Part shown: one piece after another, positions 1 through 7,852 of the stretch | Layout of the letters: every line of letters begins with the position of its first letter | Numbering within the stretch: position 1 is the first letter of the stretch | Source: Saprospiraceae bacterium | Lineage (GTDB): Bacteria > Bacteroidota > Bacteroidia > Chitinophagales > Saprospiraceae | Length of the DNA: 14,787 bases | Reading direction: 5' to 3' | NCBI GenBank assembly: GCA_016717105.1 | Contig: JADKGF010000051.1 | Coordinates: 1-14,787 of the forward strand | Made by a program: the position numbers and the translations under genes | Notes under the pieces: model-generated | What the model was told of the DNA's origin: nothing | The model's input: only the letters and a program-made list of their open reading frames with translations | Databases searched by the model: none

Positions 1-3
1 ACC

Positions 4-95
4 AACAAAACAATATTTAAACACTTCTCCGGTTAGGAGCTAAGATAATACCAAATAATATTTGATGCTCCGTTTGGGGAGAATATAATTTTGTT
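4..95. repeat. Imperfect inverted-repeat element at left edge
   Basis: The outer arms are AACAAAA (4-10) and TTTTGTT (89-95), exact reverse complements, and the similarity continues inward (CAATATT at 11-17 against AATATAA at 82-88, imperfect). Inside are two small hairpins, CTCC-ggtta-GGAG (27-39) and CTCC-gtttg-G-GGAG (68-81), and GAGC/GCTC arms at 37-40 and 67-70. The whole block could fold as one cruciform of about 90 bases. It could be a MITE-like or palindromic intergenic element, or the terminator of a gene left of the window. No coding sense was found in it. Confidence 0.4.
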
Positions 96-204
96 CTTTT
101 GATAGCAATCAAGGTGCGTGATGTTTGCCGTTATATGTTCCACTTAATGATGATAACAGTAGATCATTTTTTTATACAAATGCTAAAAAAAGCTAAAGTT
201 GATA

Positions 205-212
205 TATATTTG
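205..212 (+). promoter_or_regulatory. Candidate -7 promoter element (TATATTTG)
   Basis: TATATTTG fits the Bacteroidota -7 consensus TAnnTTTG and lies 43 bases before the ATG at 256, which would give a leader of roughly 35-40 bases. I could not find a convincing -33 TTTG at the usual distance, so this rests on one box in A+T-rich DNA. Confidence 0.35.
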
Positions 213-255
213 TGACGGAGATGAATAAGTTATATGATATTAAATAAAAAAATGT

Positions 256-1396
256 ATGAAAGGAATTAAAATAGTTTTATTAGCCCTCAATTTTCTGATG
301 ATGTCAGAACAACTTTATACTCAAAAACAGATAACCCTGAGTTTTGGGAAGTTAAAGATATGGAATTTGGTTTGGACAAATTTTTGTTGAATCTGGATGG
401 CAACACAAAATCTGATTATTTTGTTGGTCTTAGAAATGTATTTTTAAATCATAGCAAAATAGAAACTTTCGTTCAGAAAATTCAATTTTTCCAACAAAGG
501 TTGGAGTACAGAAGATTCAAATGGCGATAAACAGACTTTTAAGTATATTGATGGAATTCATTTATTGACCTATGGGTTTATTGAATTTGTAGGTTTTTAT
601 GGCGGGTTTAATAATATGTTTTATTAAATAAGAGTAAGGTGATTTGATAGAACATTTGATGTTGGAATGTTGACTGGCGTTTCAATTGGGTACAACAAAT
701 TTAAAATTTTTGCTCATTATAACTATGGGATTATTAAACAACGAATTAAATTGTGGATTAAAGAGTTAGGAATAAAAAAGCTCTTAATAGTAATTTTCAA
801 CTTGAAAGTTGTATTCTTCCTAAATAGAAAAACTGAAAAAAAGAGTCTAATAAATTTAAATTCATATGAGATTGGTATAAGCTCCACAAACTTGAAGTCA
901 TTCAAAGCTATTCTTAAGAAACAGATGGATGATAGAAAATATTTGAGATACGAACTATTTTCAGAAACGAATATAAATGGAATAAATACCAAAGAAAAGA
1001 ACCAAGTATAAATTTTCAATTAGGTTAAAAGAAACAAGAAAACAAATTCAACAAATTGAAATTTGAGGATTAGTATACCGCTTAGGAGTTAGTTATGAAT
1101 CACGTCAGTTTCTCAGTAAACCCTTTTGTTGGGTATTTAATAGTGTTCAATATAAAATTATCAAAATTGAATTTGAATGAACTTATTCCTGGTAATACAG
1201 TCAATTATATCAATTTGCGAAACTCAGAAAGTTACTCATAAATTCAAATTTACATTTATTAACTAATCATTCTTTCAAGAACTTACAATTTGAACAACCA
1301 ATAGAAAAAAATAAAAAATCATATAATAATGCACTGGACGAACGGAATTCCGATAGGGATTCCGCGCAGGTGTGGTATTCTAAGATCAAATTTTAG
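256..1396 (+). pseudogene. Probable outer-membrane beta-barrel protein, multiply frameshifted
   Basis: The ATG at 256 opens a signal-peptide-like start (MKGIKIVLLALNFLMMSEQL, then YTQKQ). The frame breaks soon after, and recognisable peptide continues by hopping between all three frames: DNPEFWEVKDMEFGLDKFLL near 345-405, KYIDGIHLLTYGFIEFVGFY near 545-605, then the barrel-like strands FDVGMLTGVSIGYNKFKIFA (654-713) and GLVYRLGVSYESRQ near 1070-1111. A last frame with no internal stop runs from about 1270 to TAG at 1394-1396 and ends WYSKIKF; a C-terminal Phe after alternating residues is typical of outer-membrane barrels. Repaired length is about 380 residues. At least eight indels are needed. 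The family is not identified, and two adjacent genes rather than one cannot be excluded. Sequencing error is more likely than true decay, because the mltG gene next door shows the same damage. Confidence 0.45.
1343..1364. repeat. Stable hairpin (9-bp stem, GATA loop)
   Basis: CGGAATTCC (1343-1351), loop GATA (1352-1355), GGGATTCCG (1356-1364): nine consecutive pairs, one of them G-T. It is markedly more G+C-rich than its surroundings. It lies inside the last codons of the reconstructed outer-membrane gene, where it encodes RNSDRDS, about 30 bases before the stop. It could be a dispersed palindromic element that has entered the 3' end of the gene, or an mRNA 3' structure. I saw no second copy in this window. 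Confidence 0.5.
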
Positions 1397-1440
1397 AATT
1401 ACTAAAACCTTTCTCATTGCCCTGCTGAATAGCTTGAATC

Positions 1441-2458
1441 CTATTTTATATTCAAACTATTCATCCAAGCTGCAAAAGCATCTGCATTTTTAGAGATGAT
1501 CATCATAGGATCCTGCAAATGCGTGGATACCGCTGTTATCTGCTTTGGCACAAAAACATATACCTGTGATCTTCAGCATTGATTGATTTCGAGACTTGCC
1601 AAACGAAGGCATACAAATAGGGCCAGGCGGTGTAAGCCATGATTCATGTAAGTGTTATATGGTGATTCGGTTTTCGACGACTGTACAAGACGCGTTGCAA
1701 AGAGAAATCACCTGTGACAAATACTTCAACTATTGATCGGCTTGAGTTTTTCGCCAGCCTTTGGCGATTTAAACAACACACCGCTATGGTAGCCCTTTCG
1801 GGATCATAATTACTTTCCTTCTCGACAATTGATGCTAATGTATATGCTTCTGTCTTATTTGTTGTTTTTGGCTATTTTTGCTATTCGATCCTCAGTCCAG
1901 AATGTATCATACTCTTTGCATCCTGTTTGCAAATTTTTCTGGTGTAGCTGTCCAAAACATCTCGTACGTATTCGGGATGAACATAGACAAAAAATTGTTG
2001 TAAAGCCACCCCTTGTTGCAAACTTCGGATTCTTGCCTGATAATTTAGGAAGGCTAAAGAGTCTGATTCCAAGTAATCGGACGTTTTACCTGCCAAATCA
2101 CTTAACAAACGGATATTATTGATTACTACTTGTTCTGCATCTTGATCACTCTGAACGCAATTTATTGATTATCTTTGTATTGACATACCTTCATCAAATT
2201 CATATCTTCCTGGTTTTGCTTTATTTAAATGACTTTAATTTTGCCACTGTTCGAAACGATGACATATCTTTCAATACATCCGCTGCATCTTGGTTATCCA
2301 TGACATCTTCTAGTGATGCATTGGTTGGGATATAAACCACCGTCTTGTTACCAGAAGATTTTACATTGGGATCCCACAACATTTTGCCTATTAGAAAATA
2401 GCCTCCCTACGCCGATGACCAATAAAATGATCAATCCGATTATTACTTTTTTTGACAT
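1441..2458 (-). pseudogene. mltG: Endolytic murein transglycosylase MltG (YceG-like), heavily frameshifted
   Basis: MltG is an inner-membrane enzyme that cleaves nascent glycan strands and is thought to end their elongation. Read from ATG at 2458 the start is MSKKVIIGLIILLVIGVG followed, after a shift, by GYFLIGKMLWDPN: one N-terminal membrane helix. Family motifs then follow in order across several frames: KAKPGRYEFDEGMS, NNIRLLSDLAGKTSDYLESD, GGFTTIF then TPEKFANRMQREYDTFW, the catalytic block AYTLASIVEKESNYDPERA (catalytic Glu codon at 1823-1821), VFVTGDFSLQRVLYS, PPGPICMPS, and a C-terminal stretch ADNSGIHAFA with a final NSLNIK before the stop at 1443-1441. The repaired length of about 339 residues is normal for the family. 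About ten indels are needed, often only tens of bases apart. It follows panB on the same strand after 9 bases, so the two are probably co-transcribed. The identity is secure; the reading frame is not. Confidence 0.85.
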
Positions 2459-2467
2459 ATATTTTGT

Positions 2468-3286
2468 TTAATATTGTTCCTCCTCACTTGGGAAATCACC
2501 AGATTTTACATCCGAGATATATTGACCTACTGCAGTTTTGATAGTATCATATAGATTCAAGTATCTTCTCAAAAATCTTGGATGAAAATCCTTAGTAATG
2601 CCAAGGACATCGTGTACTACTAGCACTTGTCCATCTGTTCCATTACCAGCACCGATGCCAATTACGGGAATATGCAAAGATTCTGATACTTTTTTGCCCA
2701 ATGTAGCTGGTATTTTTTCTAATACTAAAGCAAAGCATCCTATTTCTTCAAGAAGTTTAGCATCTTCTATTAGTTTTTGCGCTTCAGCTTCCTCTTTGGC
2801 GCGTACAGAATAAGTTCCAAATTTGTAAATGCTCTGCGGCGTAAGCCCAAGGTGGCCCATGACTGGAACACCGGCTGAAAGAATACGTCTCACTGATTCT
2901 TCTATTTCAGCGCCTCCTTCCAGCTTCACAGCGTGAGCACCTGACTCTTTCATGATTGTGATGGCCGAATTTAGTGCTTTGGTACTATTGCCTTGATAAG
3001 ATCCAAAAGGTAAATCCACTACCACAAAAGATCTATTAACGCCCCTGATAACGGATTGTGCGTGATATACCATTTGCTCCAGTGTAATCGGAAGGGTAGT
3101 CTCGTGTCCTGCCATTACATTAGAAGCAGAGTCTCCAACTAAAAGAATGTCTATACCAGCTTCGTCTAGGATTTTTGCCATACTATAATCGTAAGCAGTA
3201 AGCATAGATATTTTTTCACCCTTTTCCTTCATGGCGTGAAGTACATGAGTTGTTATCCTTTTTATATCATTTTTTGCTGTTGACAT
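2468..3286 (-). CDS. panB: 3-methyl-2-oxobutanoate hydroxymethyltransferase (ketopantoate hydroxymethyltransferase)
   Basis: PanB transfers a hydroxymethyl group from methylene-tetrahydrofolate to 2-oxoisovalerate, making ketopantoate, the first committed step towards pantothenate and CoA, in the cytoplasm. The protein is an uninterrupted 272 residues (E. coli 264). The fold signature LTAYDYSMAKILDEAG is at 29-44. The metal ligands are D52 in VGDS, D91 in VDLPFG and E123 in KLEGG, and the catalytic Glu is E190 in LVLEKIP; all are offset by 7-9 from the E. coli numbers, as expected. I chose the ATG at 3286 (MSTAKND). The frame can be extended to a TTG at 3322, but that extension has no family resemblance. 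It is the only sizeable gene here without a frameshift. It precedes mltG and is divergent from accD. Confidence 0.96.
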   Translation of the reverse strand: MSTAKNDIKRITTHVLHAMKEKGEKISMLTAYDYSMAKILDEAGIDILLVGDSASNVMAGHETTLPITLEQMVYHAQSVIRGVNRSFVVVDLPFGSYQGNSTKALNSAITIMKESGAHAVKLEGGAEIEESVRRILSAGVPVMGHLGLTPQSIYKFGTYSVRAKEEAEAQKLIEDAKLLEEIGCFALVLEKIPATLGKKVSESLHIPVIGIGAGNGTDGQVLVVHDVLGITKDFHPRFLRRYLNLYDTIKTAVGQYISDVKSGDFPSEEEQY

Positions 3287-3605
3287 TGCTTGATTTTTAT
3301 GGCTTTGGACATTGAAGTGCAAATGTCATAAAATATACCCGAAAAGTAAAATTTTAAATATCAATTAAAATTTATTGCAGCACATCTCTTTAGTTTATAA
3401 AAATGTTAGTAAATCGTGGTCCATGGGGAATAGAAAAATAGGTGCAAGAAATTATTAATTAAAGCAATATTGCCAATACAATACGTATATGTTAATTAAT
3501 TATATAATATTTTAATTGAAATGATTACCTTTGGTGGGTGTATATTCCTATTTTTGTGCCTTTAAAGTTAATCCTGAAACTCATCACATACCTTAAATAG
3601 CAAAT
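3287..3605. promoter_or_regulatory. Divergent panB/accD intergenic region
   Basis: 319 bases with no gene, very A+T-rich, holding the start signals of both divergent genes. It contains the 10-bp palindrome GCAATATTGC (3464-3473), the palindromes ATACGTAT (3481-3488) and TTAATTAA (3492-3499), and a TAnnTTTG box for accD (listed separately). For panB the best match on the minus strand is GACATTTG (seven of eight positions), about 35-40 bases before its ATG. The palindromes may be operators, but short palindromes arise easily in such A+T-rich DNA. Confidence 0.4.
3526..3533 (+). promoter_or_regulatory. Candidate -7 promoter element for accD (TACCTTTG)
   Basis: TACCTTTG matches TAnnTTTG exactly, 72 bases before the accD ATG, giving a predicted leader of about 65 bases. 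It is less A+T-rich than its surroundings, which makes a chance match a little less likely. No clear -33 box was found. Confidence 0.45.
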
Positions 3606-4482
3606 ATGAGCTGGTTCAAAAGACTCAAAGAAGGTATTCAGACCGCAACAAAGAATAAAAAGGAAACACCGGATGGCCTTTGGCACAAATGCACAAGGTG
3701 CAATATGCTTACTACGGTAAAAGACTTGAGGGAACATCTATATATCTGCCCCAAATGTGATTATCATACACGAATCAGTTCAGCTGATTATTTTGATATT
3801 TTGTTTGATGGTAAATACACCAGACTTTTTGACGAAATAGTGTCTGTCGATATGCTTGATTTAAAGATGTCAAGTCATATGAAGACAGACTTGCTGGCTA
3901 TATAAGAAGACCAACCTTAAAGATTCGATGGCTGTAGCTGCAGGTAAGGTCAATAAATATCCATTGATCATAGCCTGTATGGATTTTGGTTTTATTGGTG
4001 GATCTATGGGATCTGTTGTGGGTGAAAAGATTTCTAGAGCTATCGACTATGCTATAGTGCACAGGACGCCACTTATGATTATTTCTAAATCTGGTGGTGC
4101 CTGTATGATGGAATCTGCATTTTCGCTTATGCAGATGGCAAAATCTTCAGCAAAACTGACCTTACTTGCAAAAAATGGAATTCCTTACCTTTCGATGATG
4201 ACTGATCCGACCACTGGCGGTGTGACGGCTTCATTTGCTATGCTCGGAGACATCAATTTTTCTGAGCCAGGCGCACTTATTGGATTTGCTGGTCCACGTG
4301 TCATCAAAGAAACAATAAAAAGGGATTTGCCAGAAGGATTCCAAACATCAGAATATCTTTTAGAACACGGATTTTTAGATTTTATAGTCCATCGCAATGA
4401 CTTGAAAAACAAGCTGACGGATATCTTGGCTTGCTTTGACATTAAAAAATCAGATGCTGAACCACTCGAAGAAGCTGTTTAA
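3606..4482 (+). CDS. accD: Acetyl-CoA carboxylase carboxyltransferase subunit beta (one frameshift)
   Basis: AccD with AccA forms the carboxyltransferase that moves CO2 from biotin carrier protein to acetyl-CoA, giving malonyl-CoA for fatty-acid synthesis. The N-terminal zinc ribbon is complete: C29-X2-C32-X15-C48-X2-C51. The first frame ends at a stop at 3903-3905 (KTDLLAI). The next frame carries straight on as YKKTNLKDSMAVAAGKVNK, then the crotonase-like core FGFIGGSMGSVVGEKISRAI, the SKSGGACMMESAFSLMQMAK helix, TDPTTGGVTASFAMLGD and GFAGPRVIKETI, to TAA at 4480-4482. The shift therefore lies around 3885-3905, between the zinc ribbon and the core. Total length (about 292 residues after repair) is normal. 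The gene is essential in most bacteria and all motifs are intact, so an assembly error is likelier than a pseudogene. It converges on the cysteine desulfurase gene. Confidence 0.94.
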
Positions 4483-4511
4483 TCAGCTATCAATGATATT
4501 TTGTCATTGAT
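4473..4511. terminator. Two hairpins between convergent genes
   Basis: Hairpin A is AGCTG-tttaat-CAGCT (4473-4488) and spans the accD stop. Hairpin B is ATCAATGA-tattttg-TCATTGAT (4489-4511), a perfect 8-bp stem spanning the stop of the opposing gene. They lie back to back where two coding regions face each other 7 bases apart, as expected for a shared bidirectional terminator. Neither has a clean U-tract, so intrinsic termination is only inferred. Confidence 0.5.
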
Positions 4512-5617
4512 TTCAACTTTTCTACAGTCATAATTACTTCTTCTTCTGTATTGAAAGGTGAAAAGAAAATCTTATGGTTTTTCTATCTTTTGGTGGCCAA
4601 TTGCTTGTAAAACATGTGAATCTTCTTCTATTCCAGATGTACACGCGCTTCCAGATGATGCTGAAATGCCTGCAAGATCCAAATTCATAACCAACATTTC
4701 TGCTTGAGGGCCTGGAGGAAATGATACACTCAACACATGGGCCATAAAGTTATCATCCTGATTTCCATTATACTTATATCATCCAAAGTTGTACTCAAAC
4801 CAGTTTTGAATTTGTTTCTAAGGTCTAAAATTTTAGCATAATTGGTCTCCATGTTGGCGGTAGAAATCTCTAATGCCTTAGCCAAACCTGCAATTCCAGC
4901 TACATTTTCGGTGCCAGCTCTCATATTTCTCTCTTGGGCACCACCATGAATGTAAGGTGAAATAATATGCTCATTGCTGATAAATGCAAATCCTGCACCT
5001 TTGGGGACCGTGAAATTTATGAGCAGAGCCCGAAAGAAAATCGATATGGTCATCTTGCATTAATCGGATACTTACCAATGGTTTGTACAGTGTCACAATG
5101 GAAAAGCGCCCATATTGCCTGAAATGCCACCAATAATTCTTATAGGAGCCATTGTGCCTATTTCATTATTGCCATGCATGATTGTGACCAATGTAGGAAC
5201 CGACGATGCTTGTAATACTGTTTCCAGCTGATTTATATTTACTAATCCGAATGCATCTACATCAAGGATAATGACTTCACATCTGCCTTTTTTACTAAGA
5301 TAATCCAAGCTGTGTAGGATACAATGATGTTCAGTAGGTGTACTTATAATCCGTTTGATACCCAAATCCTGAACACAATTTTTAATAATCATGTTATTAG
5401 CTTCCGTTGCACAGGATGTAAAAAATATTTCACTTATAGAAGCTTGAATGATGGATGCTACACTTTTTCGGGCTTGCTCTATGATAGAACGTGCTTTACG
5501 TCCATGTTGGTGAATGGAAGATGGATTGCCAGAATCTTCAGCCAAAACGCTACGCATAGTTTCTAATACATCCGGATGTAGTGGTGTGGTAGATGCATTG
5601 TCAAAATAAATTCGCAT
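4490..5617 (-). CDS. Cysteine desulfurase, NifS/IscS type (several frameshifts)
   Basis: This is a PLP enzyme that takes sulfur from cysteine as an enzyme-bound persulfide for Fe-S clusters or tRNA thiolation. The start is ATG at 5617 (MRIYFDNASTTPLHPDV); a 13-residue extension in the same frame belongs to the preceding gene. Motifs in order: GNPSSIHQHGRKAR, FTSCATEANN, STPTEHHCILHSLDYL, HGNNEIGTMAPI, HCDTVQTIGKYPINA, the PLP lysine in SGSAHKFHGPKG (Lys codon 5018-5016), GGAQERNMRAGTENVAG, the active-site Cys loop SSGSACTSG, and RFSFSPFNTEEEV near the C terminus. At least four shifts break it, one of them an extra C in a run of four (5003-5006) just after the PLP site. The repaired protein of about 375 residues is normal. 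It starts 2 bases after the stop of the VWA gene, so the two form one transcript. The usual Gly of FTSGATE is Cys here. Whether it serves ISC, NIF or tRNA modification cannot be told from this sequence. Confidence 0.92.
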
Positions 5618-5619
5618 GA

Positions 5620-7718
5620 TTAATAATTTCCAAAATATCTTCTTAAAACCACTCAATTCCCAATAGGAAAATCAATAAGAAAACAACCATTTCAGATTAA
5701 TTATTGCCTTTGTAGAATTGGTTTGATACATGACCGGTTTGATATTGACATTATTCAATAACAAATCTTTTAATGAACTAATTTCTGATGGATAGACCAT
5801 TTTTCCGTTATATTTTTCGCTAATTCCTCTTAGCAATCCATGTCTCGCTGTCGTCATAATGCTCCAATTGTATGGCTTCCACGTTGAATCGTCCACTTAC
5901 AGAGTGAGATTTCCCTTGCAATGTAGTATTGGCTGTAAAGCTATAAGTTCCTTTGGCAAAAGTACCAGCATTTAAGGTGTAATAATTATGAGTTTTATTG
6001 AAAGTAAAGGCATATTCCTTACCATTTTCATCCTTTATTACAAGTTTTACATCAGATTCATTTACGAGTTCGTAACTGTCATTATAGAGTTGGGCATCAA
6101 ACACAATAGGCTCATTATCCTTATATAAGTTCTTTGAAGTATTTGCCCTAAACTTTCTTTTATCAGCTTTCACAGAGGTGAGTAACAAGGTCTTACCTAC
6201 CAATTCTTGTACTAGATCGTAGTTATTATGCTGCAATTTGTCAAATAGTCTCCACTTCCAGATGCCTTCCCCATTAATGACACAAGTTTTGATTCCTTCC
6301 TTTTCATCGAATGCAATCAATGGATAATTTGTTTTTACTTTTTTTATATTTTGGTACAAATACACACTACCTGCGCCAGCCAACTTATACTCTCCGAAAG
6401 GTGTGAGTAATGGAGGAAAAGTTTTTAACTTATTTTTCAATTGGTCAGAAGTGGTAAACATTGTGAAGCCTGGATTTACTTCTGCTTGAATTTCTTCTGT
6501 ATTTTTGATTGTGCCATTGATGCGCAATACATCTTGAACAGTATTAAATTTCGGTAAAGATGTTTGTAAACCGACGATAAATATTTTGGGTATATTATTT
6601 TTGTTTAATTGGGTGACTAATGCAGTAATGTCTCCATTTTCAGATGGCAGATTGTGTAAAATGACCAGATTATATTTTGAAATATTTCCTTTGAAATCAT
6701 TGATATATGCTATTTCTGCATCATAATTTTTATTTTCAGAAATTATAGATTTTAATGCAGATAAATCAGGATGTGGTGCATTCGCCAGCAATAGAATTTT
6801 TTGACGGGCATCCAATACTTCGACAAAAAACTCCTTTACATTATTCTTAAGATTTTGTTCTCCTGCAATACCTGTAAGACTGAGCCTGTATCTTATTACA
6901 CCACTTTGGTTGGCGTCAATATTGAAAGTTTTGGTTGTGAAGAATGATAGACTGTTAACGTTTATGGTTTCTTCGGCCAATTTTTTGACTGTAGATCCGG
7001 ATATCATTTCTAGGGTGATCTTTGTATTTGATCCTACGCAATTAAACGCCAAAACGTCTGCTTGCACTGGAAATTTATCACCCAGAAAAGCTATTTTATT
7101 ATGCAAAATATTCTGAAAATACAAATCTTTTTTCTGTAAAGTGTCGCCCATTGCTATCGTATATATAGGCGCATGAATATTGTATGTTGTATATAGTGGA
7201 TTGCTACCTTCATTAAAAATACCATCTGAACCTACAATTAATGCACCTAGATCTCTGATCCCCGTAATTATCGCTTACTGATTTGAAAAGTTGATTTAAG
7301 TTGGTGCTCTTGTCTAAAAACTATCCTTTTTGATATCGTGTACATTACTACCGAATGTTAGATACTTCACATCAAATTTTGAATTCAAATCGTTTCCTAA
7401 GTTATCAAGGGCTTGGTTATAACTATCTAAATTTTCCTTTTTTTCGCCTTCAGCTATGGATTCTGATTTGTCAGATGCTATAATAATAAGTGGTCGTTTA
7501 GTGTCTTCCTTAATGGTTTTCACAAACGGAGAGAGAAGTAAAAGTGCAATGATAAAAACACTCAAACATCTGAGTAAAGCCAGAAATTTTGTAAACCAAT
7601 GTGAATATTCCGCGAATCTTTTATCTCTAAAATACATGAGGAAGGCATATCCGACACCTAGAACTACACAAAATATGATATACCACCACGGATACGAGAA
7701 ACTTATTGTATTAATCAC
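5620..7718 (-). CDS. Membrane-anchored von Willebrand factor A domain protein (several frameshifts)
   Basis: The start is GTG at 7718 (stop codon just upstream in frame), reading (V/M)INTISFSYPWWYIIFCVVL. Two N-terminal membrane helices (about residues 10-28 and 48-65) are followed by a VWA domain whose metal-site motif DxSxS is D83-K-S-E-S. After two shifts near 7316 and 7265 the domain continues with GALIVGSDGIFNEGSNPLY and YTIAMGDT. A long extracytoplasmic part of about 400 residues (7151-5850) looks all-beta, with a PLTPFGEYKL-type segment. After a shift near 5845 the C-terminal part ATARHGLL-like/RGISEKYNGKMVYPSE leads to a last helix readable, after two more repairs, as LFFLLIFLLGIEWFLRRYFG-NY, ending 2 bases before the desulfurase. 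Repaired length is about 700 residues. Such proteins recur in Bacteroidota as uncharacterised VWA proteins; the function is unknown. A possible -7 box (TAATATTTG, minus strand, 7748-7740) lies just upstream. Confidence 0.82.
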
Positions 7719-7852
7719 TTGTTTATTTTAATTATGATGCAAATATTAAAAAATTCACTCATTCATTCATAAATTGTATGGAGATTAAGAAATTTTTAAA
7801 CAAATTTGCACTGATTGAAGTTTTAAAACGTTTTTTATAACAAAAAGATTAA
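7719..7852. promoter_or_regulatory. Divergent intergenic region between VWA gene and secreted protein gene
   Basis: 134 A+T-rich bases that must hold both promoters. On the minus strand TAATATTTG (7748-7740) is one base longer than the TAnnTTTG consensus. On the plus strand no convincing match was found, although AAACAAATTTG lies near 7798-7808. Confidence 0.3.

Noticed and set aside
667..1011. A free-standing 114-residue gene
   Set aside because: Only its first part resembles protein (barrel strands). The rest is Lys/Ile-rich translation of A+T-rich DNA in partly the wrong frame, and it fits better as a fragment of the larger broken gene 256-1396.
1829..2122. Plus-strand 97-residue open frame
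   Set aside because: It is antisense to the mltG segment holding the catalytic SIVEKES block and has no resemblance of its own.
3287..3322. TTG start giving panB 12 more residues
   Set aside because: The extra residues have no family resemblance, while the internal ATG at 3286 gives the usual PanB N terminus and length.
3885..3930. Programmed frameshift or two separate genes in accD
   Set aside because: There is no slippery heptamer, and the same kind of single-base break occurs in nearly every other gene, so it is treated as a sequence error.
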